NCBI RefSeq assembly: GCF_900095135.1
Contig: NZ_LT605205.1
Span: 1,984,001-2,048,000 of the forward strand
Length of the DNA stretch: 64,000 nt
Direction: 5' to 3'
DNA from: Proteiniphilum saccharofermentans
GTDB lineage: Bacteria; Bacteroidota; Bacteroidia; Bacteroidales; Dysgonomonadaceae
Positions 18,120 to 27,905 of the stretch are shown here, piece by piece (the stretch's first letter is position 1; every line of letters begins with the position of its first letter). A program made the translations under genes and the position numbers. The notes below the pieces were generated by a model. The model saw only the letters and a list, made by a program, of their open reading frames with translations, did not search any database and was not told the DNA's origin.

Positions 18120-21100
18120 TTAATGAAGAGTAATATTTACGCCGAAAACAAATGTCTTGATTTGCGGATAGTTTCCTCCACCCTGAATCGGTCTTTCGGG
18201 ATCGGCCGAAGAAAAATAATTCGTAAGCGTCAGTAAATTATCGGCAGATGTATATATCCGGCACCGATCGACATTGATTTTCTGAGTTAGTTTGGCCGGA
18301 AGCGTATATCCTAATTGTATATTCTTTAACCGGAGATAGGCCGCATTTTCCATCCAGAAAGTAGAAAAGCGCTGGTTGTAGCTCTGATTGTATGTGAAGC
18401 GCGGATAAGCTGCATTGGGATTGGGATTGGATGCCTGATACCGATCGGCATGGAACCATTGTGGATAGGTCGACTGGTCAGTGAATGCATGGCGGGCAGG
18501 TCCGTAAATATATCCGTCTACTTTTCCTACTCCCTGAAACAGGAAACTGAAATCGAATCCCTTGTACCCCATGTTCCCCTTAAAAGAGTAAGTATAGCGG
18601 GGAATGGAACTACCTACCACTTTCCGGTCATTATCAAGATCAATGACACCGTCACCATCCAGGTCCTTGTACTTTATATCACCTGGTTGTACCAATCCGG
18701 CGTCTCCCGACATGATGGGGAATTTGGGATTTTCATATCTCCCTGAAACAGGATTGTATTTTTCAAAATCAGTTGGCACGGCAATTCCGTCGGCAACCAA
18801 TCCGTAAAGGGCCTGATTGGGATAACCGACCATAGTAATATTATCAGATCCGATAATGGAGCCTTCCCATTCGGTAATTTTATTTTTCACATCTGCCAGC
18901 ATAAATGTGGCTCCATAGGTGAAATCTGTTCCTATACGGTCTTGCCAGCCAATCTCAAGTTCCCAGCCTTTGTTTTGCATTTCTCCTCCGTTTTCATCCA
19001 TGACCGAGGGAAATCCACCTACGGCGGGCAACTCTCTCTGGTATATCATTCGCCGGGTTTTACGTATATAGTAATCTCCGGTAAAAGTTAAACGGTTGTT
19101 CAAGAAGTTGGCATCAATCCCGATATTGGTTGTATGCAGCATTTCCCATAACAGATTGGGGTTACCGATATAGGTTTCGGCATACCCGTCGTTGGCTACA
19201 GTACCTATGGTGGGAACAGTAACACTGGCGATACGGGACATATATGGATAGTTGTCCGATCCGGTTGAGAACTGATTACCTAATATACCCCATGAGGCAC
19301 GGACTTTCAATTGATCTATATGATCCTTTGTAGAACTCATAAACTCTTCTTCGGAAATACGCCACGCCCCTGAGAATGAGGGAAACCATTCCGCCCTGTT
19401 CCTTTTGATGAAGCGGGAGGTAAGATCATACCGCAGGTTGGCTTCCAATAAATAACGTTCCTTGAAATTGTAATTGATACGTCCAAATCCGGAACGCATT
19501 GCCCAATGGTTGGCTGTTGCGCTGTTAGCTTGAGAATCAGGTGAACCAAAGTCAAGGATTGGGTCTTTTTCCGTGATCAGGTTTCTTCTGAGAGCATTGA
19601 ACTGGTCGGCTCTCTGCCATTCCTGTTGAAATCCAAGCATCGCGTTGAGAGAGTGATCGCCGATAGTTAATTCATAATCGGTTTGTGCGAATAGAGTTTG
19701 GCTTAAGGTACGATAGTCTCTGTTTTCTATAGAGTTAGGGGTGTTCGTTGTGTACCAGATGTCATTCGTTTCCGGATAGTAGAAATGAATGGTCTTACTT
19801 AACAGGTTTCTGAAACTGTTTGACTGGCGTGTGATATAATTGGCCGAAGCGGTCCATCCTCTGAGAATATCTACTTTTACTGTGAAATTACCTGTAAATT
19901 CCTGTGAAGAGAATTGTTGCCCACCTCCGTCGGTAAGATAGGCTACCTGATTGCTTTGTCCGCCCCCGTAACCCCATCGGCCATCAGTAAAGTGCACAGG
20001 TACGGTGGGTCGTGTCCGCATAGCGTTATACAATACACCTCCGGTAAGGTCGAAAGACGCATTTGGTGCAGAGAATTGGCGGTCAATATAGCCCATATTA
20101 GCTGTAATATCGAAACGGTTGGCTACTCTTGTATTGAGTTTTAACCTGATATTGTGCCGGTTTGTATGTGTAGATTTGCCCACGGTCAAACCCTCCTGAT
20201 TCAGGTAACCGTAAGAAAGCAGATAGCCCATATTTCGTGCTTTCCCGTCGATACTGGCATTCAGGTTGTATTGCGGAGCTGATGATAAAAATGTTGCGTC
20301 AATCCAGTTGGTGTTAGCATAATAATTGGGATCTGTTCCGTCAATGGCTTTCTGAATATCTTCCGGTGTATAATTCTGAATGCCTCCCACATTTGCCTGA
20401 GCCTCATTTTCCCATGCCATGAATGTAGGGCTGTCAGCCATTTTTGGGAGCTTGGTGGGTGTTTGCACGGCATAATATGTGTCAATGTTGATACGTGGTG
20501 CACGTTCGTTCCCCGATATGTTTTTTGTTGTAATCAGGATAACTCCGTTGGCGGCCCTGTTCCCATAGATAGCTGCAGAAGCAGCATCCTTTAATACTGA
20601 GATGCTTTCGATATCGTTCGGATTGATGATGTTCATATCTCCTTCCGCACCATCGATCAATACAAGGGGATTATTGTTGCCTCTTGAGCCGACCCCCCGG
20701 ATCTGTATCGTAGCATTGGATTGCCCCGGTAATCCTCCGTTTGCATTGGCTGTAACAGTCATCCCAGGCACAAGTCCCTGTAAACCGGTAGATACATTGG
20801 CTATCGGTCTCTTTATCAGGTCTTCAGATGAGATTACACCTACAGATCCTGTCAAATTAACTTTTCGTTGTGTACCATACCCAACCACAACCACCTCATC
20901 GAGTAATTCGGAATCTTCATTCAATACGATGTCTATCGTGCTCCGGCCGTTACGAGGTATTTCCTGGGCAGTATATCCAATATAAGAAAATATGATCACG
21001 GCATCGGTAGGAACGGATAAAGAATACCGGCCGTCTATATCGGTCACAGTTCCGTTGGAAGTCCCTTTTTCTACAATATTTACACCGATAAGTGGCTCAT

Positions 21101-21500
21101 TATGTATATCTGTTACACGTCCGGAGAGAACAGACACCGGCTGTGTTTGTTCCGGTTCGGGTTCTGCCTGCTTATTTCGAACAACGAGGTAATGGTTATT
21201 ATTCCTCTTCTCATATGTAAATTCCGATTGGCTCAGTGATTTATACAGCCACTCTTCCATATTATTGGTTTCAGCATCAAATGCAGGAGCTTCTTCATTC
21301 TGAATCTCTGTAGCATTGTATGATACGGATTGCCCTGTAGTTTTTCCAATTTCATTGAGTCGCTCCAATCTGTGTATCATCGACTCGGCAGGAAAACTAC
21401 TGACATTCTGTACAGTGGCAGACAAATTTCCAATACTCACCCAACACAATATCACGACTGAGAGGGTGATCCTACGCATTTCATCCATTTTAATTCCCAT
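18120..21500 (-). CDS. SusC/RagA-family TonB-dependent transporter with STN signalling domain
   Basis: A 1126-residue outer-membrane receptor. After a signal sequence comes an STN domain (about 40-110), then a carboxypeptidase-regulatory-like domain (VSVLSGRVTDIHNEPLIGVN), the TonB-box-like LDEVVVVGYGTQRKVNLTGS, a plug domain (LQGLVPGMTV, VLIDGAEGDMNIINPNDIES) and a 22-stranded type barrel to the terminal FVFGVNITLH. The STN domain is the part that contacts FecR-type anti-sigma factors, matching the FecR gene 9 bp upstream and the ECF sigma gene beyond. It should import the locus's substrate and signal its presence. Confidence 0.96.
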   Translation of the reverse strand: MGIKMDEMRRITLSVVILCWVSIGNLSATVQNVSSFPAESMIHRLERLNEIGKTTGQSVSYNATEIQNEEAPAFDAETNNMEEWLYKSLSQSEFTYEKRNNNHYLVVRNKQAEPEPEQTQPVSVLSGRVTDIHNEPLIGVNIVEKGTSNGTVTDIDGRYSLSVPTDAVIIFSYIGYTAQEIPRNGRSTIDIVLNEDSELLDEVVVVGYGTQRKVNLTGSVGVISSEDLIKRPIANVSTGLQGLVPGMTVTANANGGLPGQSNATIQIRGVGSRGNNNPLVLIDGAEGDMNIINPNDIESISVLKDAASAAIYGNRAANGVILITTKNISGNERAPRINIDTYYAVQTPTKLPKMADSPTFMAWENEAQANVGGIQNYTPEDIQKAIDGTDPNYYANTNWIDATFLSSAPQYNLNASIDGKARNMGYLLSYGYLNQEGLTVGKSTHTNRHNIRLKLNTRVANRFDITANMGYIDRQFSAPNASFDLTGGVLYNAMRTRPTVPVHFTDGRWGYGGGQSNQVAYLTDGGGQQFSSQEFTGNFTVKVDILRGWTASANYITRQSNSFRNLLSKTIHFYYPETNDIWYTTNTPNSIENRDYRTLSQTLFAQTDYELTIGDHSLNAMLGFQQEWQRADQFNALRRNLITEKDPILDFGSPDSQANSATANHWAMRSGFGRINYNFKERYLLEANLRYDLTSRFIKRNRAEWFPSFSGAWRISEEEFMSSTKDHIDQLKVRASWGILGNQFSTGSDNYPYMSRIASVTVPTIGTVANDGYAETYIGNPNLLWEMLHTTNIGIDANFLNNRLTFTGDYYIRKTRRMIYQRELPAVGGFPSVMDENGGEMQNKGWELEIGWQDRIGTDFTYGATFMLADVKNKITEWEGSIIGSDNITMVGYPNQALYGLVADGIAVPTDFEKYNPVSGRYENPKFPIMSGDAGLVQPGDIKYKDLDGDGVIDLDNDRKVVGSSIPRYTYSFKGNMGYKGFDFSFLFQGVGKVDGYIYGPARHAFTDQSTYPQWFHADRYQASNPNPNAAYPRFTYNQSYNQRFSTFWMENAAYLRLKNIQLGYTLPAKLTQKINVDRCRIYTSADNLLTLTNYFSSADPERPIQGGGNYPQIKTFVFGVNITLH

Positions 21501-21509
21501 AATTTTGTC

Positions 21510-22544
21510 CTATTTAATCAATTCAACTCTGTTGTTATTTCTTTTATAATGCACATTATATAATTTACATATTGTGGTAAGTACTTCTTCTTGTGGTGTG
21601 TTTAAAGTAAATGATGTTACTATCCTTTCGTTGTCATTTACAGCATGATCGTAGATCAGGGTAATATTAAATGCCTGTTTCAGCCTGAAAGCAACTTCCC
21701 TGATGGTTGCCTGTTCCAGCATAATTGTTCCCGACCGCCATGCAGATATGTTTCCGGCATCTGTTTTACCGGCTACAAACTCGTTATTCCCGTTTTTGAC
21801 AGAGACTTTATAATCCGGATCCAGGATAATTTTATTCTCTTTTTCATCATATACCTGTACCCGGCCCGTATTGACCGAGATTACCTGTTCTTCCAATTGG
21901 GCATATGCTCTTATATTGAAAGAAGTACCTAATACCTGTGTACTGATCCCATTGGGAGTATGAACGATAAAAGGCCGGCTTGCCTCTTTTTTCACATCGA
22001 AGAATGCTTCTCCTTCATCCAGCCATATTTCACGGGTATGAGCGTTGAATTTTCCCTGTCGCAGGCTGATAGTTGTTCCCTGATTGAGGAAAATGGTAGA
22101 GCCGTCGGCCAGTACGATCTTTTTCATATCGTTACCGGTTGTAAATTGTTTTTCAATCGAAGAAGATTCCGACGGTATCGCTGTTGTATCTGTAAGAGAT
22201 GGATCTTTGGTGAACGGGAATGTCAATAAGATAAGAAGTAAAGCAATTGCGGCGGCACTGCTTCCTATAACTAAAGGAATGCGCCGTATAGTCTTTCCTT
22301 TGGAATATTGGGAGGTCCCGATCTCTTTCATGATTTGTTTCCGGTTCCTTGCGATGGCCTTCTTTAACCCCTTGTCGGTTAATCTTCTTATTCCTCTAGC
22401 CGGTTCATAAGACTGCTTTAATAACTCTATAACATTTTTCTCCTTTTGAGTAGTTTCATTGTTATGAATGCGCCGAAGAAAATATTTTAATAAAAATTTT
22501 TCTTCATTATTTTTTTCAGGCAACTTATCTTTATCCATATTCAT
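21510..22544 (-). CDS. FecR-family anti-sigma factor
   Basis: A 344-residue single-pass membrane protein: cytoplasmic N-terminal region of about 90 residues, a transmembrane helix (LVIGSSAAAIALLLILLTF, about 91-109), and a periplasmic FecR domain with DGSTIFLNQGTTISL, EIWLDEGEAFFDV and FIVHTPNGISTQVLGTSFNIRA, followed by the C-terminal DUF4974-like region. It would restrain the divergently encoded ECF sigma factor until the STN domain of the adjacent SusC transporter signals ligand. The gene ends 9 bp before susC, so regulator and transporter are cotranscribed. Confidence 0.93.
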   Translation of the reverse strand: MNMDKDKLPEKNNEEKFLLKYFLRRIHNNETTQKEKNVIELLKQSYEPARGIRRLTDKGLKKAIARNRKQIMKEIGTSQYSKGKTIRRIPLVIGSSAAAIALLLILLTFPFTKDPSLTDTTAIPSESSSIEKQFTTGNDMKKIVLADGSTIFLNQGTTISLRQGKFNAHTREIWLDEGEAFFDVKKEASRPFIVHTPNGISTQVLGTSFNIRAYAQLEEQVISVNTGRVQVYDEKENKIILDPDYKVSVKNGNNEFVAGKTDAGNISAWRSGTIMLEQATIREVAFRLKQAFNITLIYDHAVNDNERIVTSFTLNTPQEEVLTTICKLYNVHYKRNNNRVELIK

Positions 22545-22695
22545 TTTTCGGTTCTTTCTTATATATATTACGGAATTGAGAGTTTGTTTTTCCCTGACTT
22601 TTTGGTTAATAAAACTTAATGTGTTTTTTGATTTATCTCATAATGTTTATTATTGTGACGATTATGGACTGACCATTTTTCGATGAATGAAAAAA

Positions 22696-22724
22696 TAGTA
22701 ACATTTTTGTAATTTTTTCGTAGT
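22696..22724 (+). promoter_or_regulatory. Possible degenerate Pho box upstream of the ECF sigma gene
   Basis: TAGTAAC (22696), TTGTAAT (22707) and TCGTAGT (22718) are spaced by 11 bp, echoing the TTGTAAC repeats before pstS. They lie 84 bp before the sigma gene start, and no good -7 element sits at the distance seen at pstS. In an A/T-rich spacer chance is a real alternative. Confidence 0.25.
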
Positions 22725-22808
22725 AAAAACTTAATGCGGTTTATCTTCCTTTTTATGGATGAAATAATGTTTCTTTGTAGTGAAATCAGATGCAGTTAAG
22801 GAGACCCT

Positions 22809-23429
22809 ATGATTAAAAAGACGGATTATTTTTTGCTTGGGTTAATTTCGGAAAAGGATCGGAAAGCTTTTGCTTTGCTCTATGACCGTTATATCAAACT
22901 AATCTACAAATTTGTTTACCAGGCATTGAACGATCAGGAGCGAACAGACGATCTTATTCAGGAATTCTGGATAAAGGTGTGGGAAGATCCCTCTTTCCTG
23001 AAATGTAATGAACAGGGGTCAGTACAATCCTATATGTTGAGAAACCTTCGTTTCAGAGTGCTGGATGTGTATCGGGAAACATTGAAAAATATGATCTCCA
23101 TAGATCAATTGGAAGAAACTATGGAGTTTAACTATCAGGATATTACTGCCGGATTGGATGAAAGAGAGTTATTACTGGTAATTCGTGAAGCATTGGATAA
23201 ACAGCCCTATGTAGTGCGGAAAACATTCTGGTTGCGGATTAATGACTGGTCGGTGGAAGAAACTGCAAAAGTGTTGTCCGTGAGCAAAAAAACAGTATAT
23301 AATAAATATTCGGAATCGCTGTCGATTGTGAGGTCGCATCTGAAAAATAACCATCCTGAGTTGATTGAGGACTTTAACTCGACCTTAAACGGAAAAAAGA
23401 TATTTTCATTGCGTACCCTCTTTTTTTGA
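22809..23429 (+). CDS. ECF RNA polymerase sigma-70 factor
   Basis: A 206-residue ECF sigma factor with region 2 (AFALLYDRYIKLIYKFVYQ, DDLIQEFWIKVWE) and region 4 with its helix-turn-helix (WSVEETAKVLSVSKKTVYNKY). It is divergent from fecR-susC with 264 bp between starts, the standard Bacteroidetes layout in which sigma, FecR and an STN-containing SusC form a trans-envelope induction circuit. AAGGAG (22798-22803) precedes the ATG. Confidence 0.93.
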   Translation: MIKKTDYFLLGLISEKDRKAFALLYDRYIKLIYKFVYQALNDQERTDDLIQEFWIKVWEDPSFLKCNEQGSVQSYMLRNLRFRVLDVYRETLKNMISIDQLEETMEFNYQDITAGLDERELLLVIREALDKQPYVVRKTFWLRINDWSVEETAKVLSVSKKTVYNKYSESLSIVRSHLKNNHPELIEDFNSTLNGKKIFSLRTLFF

Positions 23430-23447
23430 AGAATGTTTATTCTTCTT

Positions 23448-23478
23448 TTGTAATTGAACCTTTACCATCATATCTTTG
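23448..23478 (+). promoter_or_regulatory. Promoter for nfo
   Basis: TTG (23448-23450), 20 bp, TATCTTTG (23471-23478): a full match to the Bacteroidetes consensus, 75 bp before the nfo start codon. Confidence 0.7.
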
Positions 23479-23553
23479 CCGGACATCGATAACTGAACAT
23501 TTTCGGCCCTCAAAGCATTAAATAACAAATATACGATCAAAATAAAATAAATC

Positions 23554-24396
23554 ATGAAATTTATCGGAGCTCATATCAGTGCATCAGGTGGTGTGGAGAA
23601 TGCACCCCTCAACGCGCACGCCATCAGGGCAAAGGCATTTGCTTTCTTTACGAAGAACCAGCGTCAGTGGTTTGCATCACCCTATACCCAACAGAATATC
23701 GACCTTTTTAAGTCGCGTTGCGAAGAACTGGGTTATTCACCCGATCATATTCTTCCGCACGACAGTTATCTGATCAATCTGGGCCATCCTGAAGAAGAGG
23801 CCCTGAAGAAATCAAGGGGAGCCTTTAATGATGAGATGAAACGCTGCGAACATCTGGGATTGAACCGGTTTAATTTCCATCCGGGAAGCCACCTGAATCA
23901 AATGCCGGTCGATGCCTGCCTAGACCGGATTGCCGAGTCGATCAACATAGCACTTGAAAAGACGAATGGAGTGACAGCCGTTATCGAGAATACCGCCGGG
24001 CAGGGGACCAACCTTGGGTACACTTTCGAGCAGATTGCCCATATTATCGATAAGGTAGATGATAAGAGTAGGGTAGGTGTCTGCCTCGATACGGCACACA
24101 CTCTCGCTGCCGGTTATGAGATCAGAACGAGAGAAGGGTATGATGAGACGTTCAGCCGGTTCGACCGGATAGTGGGTTTCCACTATTTAAAAGGGATGCA
24201 TATCAATGACTCGAAAAAAGAGCTGGCAACTCGGGTAGACAGGCACGACAGCCTCGGTAAGGGAGTGATGGGTATGGATATGTTCTCTTTTATCGTGAAC
24301 GATCCGCGGCTCGACGATCTGCCGTTAATCCTTGAGACCCCGGATGAATCGCTCTGGGCCGAAGAAATCCAATTGCTTTACTCGCTGCAAAAATAA
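23554..24396 (+). CDS. nfo: Deoxyribonuclease IV (endonuclease IV, AP endonuclease)
   Basis: A 280-residue TIM-barrel AP endonuclease of base-excision repair, cutting 5' of abasic sites with a trinuclear zinc centre. Metal and signature residues appear in [61 protein letters not shown] and LILETPDE, which cover the three AP endonuclease family 2 signatures. The length is that of the family. It stands alone between its own promoter and a hairpin terminator. Confidence 0.97.
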   Translation: MKFIGAHISASGGVENAPLNAHAIRAKAFAFFTKNQRQWFASPYTQQNIDLFKSRCEELGYSPDHILPHDSYLINLGHPEEEALKKSRGAFNDEMKRCEHLGLNRFNFHPGSHLNQMPVDACLDRIAESINIALEKTNGVTAVIENTAGQGTNLGYTFEQIAHIIDKVDDKSRVGVCLDTAHTLAAGYEIRTREGYDETFSRFDRIVGFHYLKGMHINDSKKELATRVDRHDSLGKGVMGMDMFSFIVNDPRLDDLPLILETPDESLWAEEIQLLYSLQK

Positions 24397-24481
24397 ATAA
24401 TAAGGTTGAGGAAATATAATGTTCAGAAAGGTTGGTAAACCTGTTTGAATACAATATTGGTAAACGGTTTCATAATAGATG

Positions 24482-24522
24482 ACAAGGCCTGCATCAGGGA
24501 TCGTATCCCGTGCAGGCCTTGT
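24482..24522. terminator. Hairpin between nfo and the GH20 gene, probable bidirectional terminator
   Basis: ACAAGGCCTGCA (24482-24493) pairs perfectly with TGCAGGCCTTGT (24511-24522), with an inner GGGAT/ATCCC pairing. It lies between two convergent genes. No long T run follows on either side, so termination strength is uncertain. Confidence 0.55.
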
Positions 24523-24573
24523 TGATAGTATTGGGTCTTAATACGGTTTTGTCCGTACATATCCCGTTTAATT

Positions 24574-26910
24574 TTAGTCTAATCTTATTTCATCTACAAA
24601 GATAAATCCTTTTCCTCCTTTTCCGGGATGCCATTCGGGTATCACAGAGGTTTTCACCGTCACCTTGAAATAGCGGGCAATCACCGGGTCAAATGAAACA
24701 TCATGGGTGAAAATCCCTTCATAATTATCTGTTGCATCGTCTACAATCTTCTTCGTGGCTACCGTCGTGAAATGCTTGTTGTCGTCAGAAGTGGCTATCT
24801 CAATGGCCGAAGCATTGAAGATCCAATCGCCGGTAACCACAGCAGTACGGACTTCAGCAGTACTGATTTCCGCAGGTTCCAGCATATCGATTACTGCTAC
24901 AAGATCGTCCCGTTGAAAACCCATCCATCGTCCGGTGCGGTAATTGGTGCTGCTGCCATTTAGGCCGTCCACCAACATGGTTGCCCCTGTATAAGCATAG
25001 CCGGAGGCTGGTTTTGTCAATAACTCGATAGGTTTATAGGTCGACTTGGTGACTTTGATTGTCTCATTGAAGAGGCGGCTATTTTCTCCTCCTTCACGGA
25101 TGGCGACTGCTTTCAGTGTGGCGTCCTCCTGTATGGAGAATCTGCCTTCATAACGTGTTGAGGTTTCCGTCGGTTCACTGCCATCCAGGGTGTAATATAC
25201 CGGAGCATTGTCAATGGTGGAGAATTCCACATCAAGGGCATTCTTGTCGGTATTGGAAGTAAGTGTGGCCTGCACATCAAAGATATGTCTGGCATAGTTA
25301 TATCCCAGTTTGTCATAAAGCTTCAGCAGTCTCGGCAATCGTTTTAGGAATTGCTGATAATCTTTCTTTTCGGGTTGCATCCACTGTACCTCGCTCATGG
25401 CAGCCAGTCTGGGTAAGAGCATATACTCCACATGATCAGGTGTTTTGATATATTCGGTCCAGAGATTGGCCTGTGCTCCGAGGATATGTCTTCTTTGTGC
25501 AGGAGTAAGTGTTTCCGGTGCCGGTTCAAAGCTATAAACCTGTTCAATAGGGAGGTATCCGCCAATGCCAAAAAGTTCCTCTTCGGTATTGTGCGTCTGA
25601 TAATAATCGAAATAAGCATAAGTGGTAGGTGTCATGATCACATCATGTCCCATCTGTGCAGCTTCAATACCTCCACCCATACCGCGCCACGACATCACGG
25701 TAGCATTGGGAGCCAGTTCACCTTCGAGAATCTCATCCCATCCGATGATTCTTCTTCCGTGGCTGTTCAGGAATTGTTCCATGCGGGCCGTCACATAACT
25801 CTGCAAGTAGTGTTCTGCAGTATTTCCGTCGTGGTCCTTCAGTCCCAGTTCCTTGATCCGTGCCTGGCAGCGGGGGCATTCTTCCCAACGTGTTTTCGGC
25901 GATTCATCCCCACCGATATGGATATACTCTGACGGGAATATCTCCATCACCTCTGTCAATACCGCTTCAAGGAAGATATAGGTAGAATCGTTTCCTGCGC
26001 AGAGTACATCATCAAATACCCCCCATGATCCCTCTACTTCGTATGGTCCGCCGGTACATCCCAATTCAGGATAAGCAGCCAGTGCTGCCAGCATATGTCC
26101 GGGAAGGTCCACTTCGGGGATCACGGTAATATAGCGTTCTTGTGCGTATGCCACTATTTCTTTGAGTTCTTCTTTTGTATAGAAACCACCGTGTGGTATA
26201 CCGTCATATCCACCGCTGTTACGGCCGATCACCGTTTCTTTACGCATCGATCCTACTTCTGTTAGTTTCGGGTACGCATCGATCTGTATCCTCCATCCCT
26301 GGTCGTCGGTCAGATGCCAGTGGAAACGGTTGATATTATGCAGTGCCAGCAGATTGATATATTTCTTTACAAATTCCACCGGCTGGAAGTGGCGGGCTAT
26401 GTCGAGCATTGAGCCGCGGTAACCGAAACGGGGTGCATCGATAATCGTGGCAGGGGCATAGGAAACAGCTCCTTTTTTCTCCACAGGAGTGGCCTTGCGC
26501 AATGTTTGGATACCGTAGAATACCGCAGCTTCAGAGGCACCGTCAATCCGGATGGTTTGCTCGTCGACGGTGATTTGGTATGCTTCGGGATTTTCATTTT
26601 TTAATCCTGTGGACAGGATAACGGCGTTCTGATCATGAATGTCAATCGTGACAACCGGTTTGATTCCCGTGGATAATTCCATATATTCCGCCAGGAACTC
26701 GGCATTGCGTTGCATCTTTTCATTACCTTCCGGATAGACGATCCTGGTACTTCCTGAAAATGTGAAAGGAATTCCCTCCTTTATGTTAATTTCGTTGGGT
26801 AAGGGGACTACTTCATAATTGGCTTCTGCCGTACCACTGCCACCCGTATTACAGGACACAGTAAGCAGAGCGATCACTATGGCAATGATCGATTGTTTGA
26901 TTCTCTTCAT
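24574..26910 (-). CDS. GH20 beta-N-acetylhexosaminidase lipoprotein
   Basis: A 778-residue secreted enzyme with lipobox LLTVSC (C20). It carries an N-terminal GH20b domain (about 32-155), a GH20 catalytic barrel (about 160-515) with HWHLTDDQGWR and the catalytic Asp-Glu pair in HIGGDESPKTRW (D335, E336), a chitobiase-type Fn3-like segment (DGSEPTETSTRYEG), and a C-terminal F5/8 type C-like beta-sandwich. It removes terminal beta-GlcNAc or GalNAc from glycans at the cell surface or in the periplasm by substrate-assisted catalysis. A TATCTTTG element lies upstream at 26961-26968 on the minus strand. It is monocistronic. Confidence 0.95.
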   Translation of the reverse strand: MKRIKQSIIAIVIALLTVSCNTGGSGTAEANYEVVPLPNEINIKEGIPFTFSGSTRIVYPEGNEKMQRNAEFLAEYMELSTGIKPVVTIDIHDQNAVILSTGLKNENPEAYQITVDEQTIRIDGASEAAVFYGIQTLRKATPVEKKGAVSYAPATIIDAPRFGYRGSMLDIARHFQPVEFVKKYINLLALHNINRFHWHLTDDQGWRIQIDAYPKLTEVGSMRKETVIGRNSGGYDGIPHGGFYTKEELKEIVAYAQERYITVIPEVDLPGHMLAALAAYPELGCTGGPYEVEGSWGVFDDVLCAGNDSTYIFLEAVLTEVMEIFPSEYIHIGGDESPKTRWEECPRCQARIKELGLKDHDGNTAEHYLQSYVTARMEQFLNSHGRRIIGWDEILEGELAPNATVMSWRGMGGGIEAAQMGHDVIMTPTTYAYFDYYQTHNTEEELFGIGGYLPIEQVYSFEPAPETLTPAQRRHILGAQANLWTEYIKTPDHVEYMLLPRLAAMSEVQWMQPEKKDYQQFLKRLPRLLKLYDKLGYNYARHIFDVQATLTSNTDKNALDVEFSTIDNAPVYYTLDGSEPTETSTRYEGRFSIQEDATLKAVAIREGGENSRLFNETIKVTKSTYKPIELLTKPASGYAYTGATMLVDGLNGSSTNYRTGRWMGFQRDDLVAVIDMLEPAEISTAEVRTAVVTGDWIFNASAIEIATSDDNKHFTTVATKKIVDDATDNYEGIFTHDVSFDPVIARYFKVTVKTSVIPEWHPGKGGKGFIFVDEIRLD

Positions 26911-27053
26911 TTTCTTTGGGTTTTGTAATTATTCACTTTTTCTTTACGCGATTGATAGCACAAAGATACTCTTTACTTTTTTATTATTGAGGTCTTTTAA
27001 TTCTATTGCATATCTATTGATAGACTCATCAATAATGGAAAGGGGCCAGTTTC

Positions 27054-27701
27054 CTATGGTTTCCTAAAATAAGTTTCTTTTTTCACATATACCAAAGTGT
27101 CGTTCTTCTTAAGTTCGCTTTTCAGATAATCGAGATCGAGATAATTGGCATCAGCAGTGCCTTTTGTATTACTTGAAGATTTAATGAAAATATTATAAGT
27201 AGATAGTATAAATCCTCCTTCCGTTATTTTCCCCCGTAAAGTTGTATGGAGTTCCGCTTCCTCTCCGCTGACAACAGCAAGGCCCATTTCAGTATAGGGG
27301 GCAAATTTCACTGCCTCTGTCAAATCTTTTGGCGCCAAAAAGAGGCTATCATTCTTTACACTTATTTGCATAGGGACATCCAAACAGGTTGGACAGAAGA
27401 CTCTGGCCGTACCTCTTCTTCCCAGAAGAATGGTGTTATATCGTATTGTTGGTTCTCTCAATGCATCCACCCTGGGTTCCATATCTACAATATGAATATC
27501 ACCGGTCTTTCCCGACGGGCCTGTTACTTTTATAGAACTACCATCAATCTCTTTGTTGTCGGTAAAAGCGTAAATAGGTGAGATATCCTGTTTGTAAGGC
27601 CTGTATATGCCCGGCTCATAAATGAGTTTTGCATCGTCTTCGGAGCAGGAAGATATGATCAATGCAAACAAAACTATTAAAATAGGACAACTGTGTTTCA
27701 T
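27054..27701 (-). CDS. Hypothetical lipoprotein
   Basis: A 215-residue lipoprotein. The ATG at 27701 gives the signal peptide MKHSCPILIVLFALIISSC with lipobox ISSC; ten extra upstream codons are possible but would precede a normal signal. The mature part includes PSGKTGDIHI, VFCPTCLDVP and a lysine-rich C-terminus, with no recognised family. It resembles short DUF4361/DUF4840-type Bacteroidetes lipoproteins only in general style. It has a good promoter at 27806-27836. Function unknown. Confidence 0.6.
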   Translation of the reverse strand: MKHSCPILIVLFALIISSCSEDDAKLIYEPGIYRPYKQDISPIYAFTDNKEIDGSSIKVTGPSGKTGDIHIVDMEPRVDALREPTIRYNTILLGRRGTARVFCPTCLDVPMQISVKNDSLFLAPKDLTEAVKFAPYTEMGLAVVSGEEAELHTTLRGKITEGGFILSTYNIFIKSSSNTKGTADANYLDLDYLKSELKKNDTLVYVKKETYFRKP

Positions 27702-27805
27702 ATTCCAAAATGATTTAGAGGCCCGATTCAAGAAACAGTATTTATTTTGTCATTAGCATTTTACTATTTCTACCCATAATTGTTGGAATTTAAATAGATA
27801 TGATG

Positions 27806-27836
27806 CAAATATAGTGAAAGCCGAGAGAAAAACCAA
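27806..27836 (-). promoter_or_regulatory. Promoter for the lipoprotein gene, inside a duplicated sequence
   Basis: On the minus strand TTG (27834-27836), 20 bp, TATATTTG (27806-27813) fit the consensus, about 105 bp upstream of the lipoprotein start. The spacer and -7 region belong to a 25-bp sequence that occurs again at 27876-27900. Confidence 0.55.
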
Positions 27837-27900
27837 GCTTGCTTGAAATTTTCCAAGGCGCATCCTATATAATGGAAATATAGTGAAAGCCGAGAGAAAA
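27807..27900. repeat. 25-bp direct repeat, two copies 69 bp apart
   Basis: Positions 27807-27831 and 27876-27900 are identical over 25 bp, with core ATAGTGAAAGCCGAGAG. The first copy carries a perfect minus-strand -7 element (TATATTTG); in the second it is degraded by one base (TATATTTC). The second copy ends 5 bp before the cutC stop codon. Confidence 0.8.
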
Positions 27901-27905
27901 GCTAT

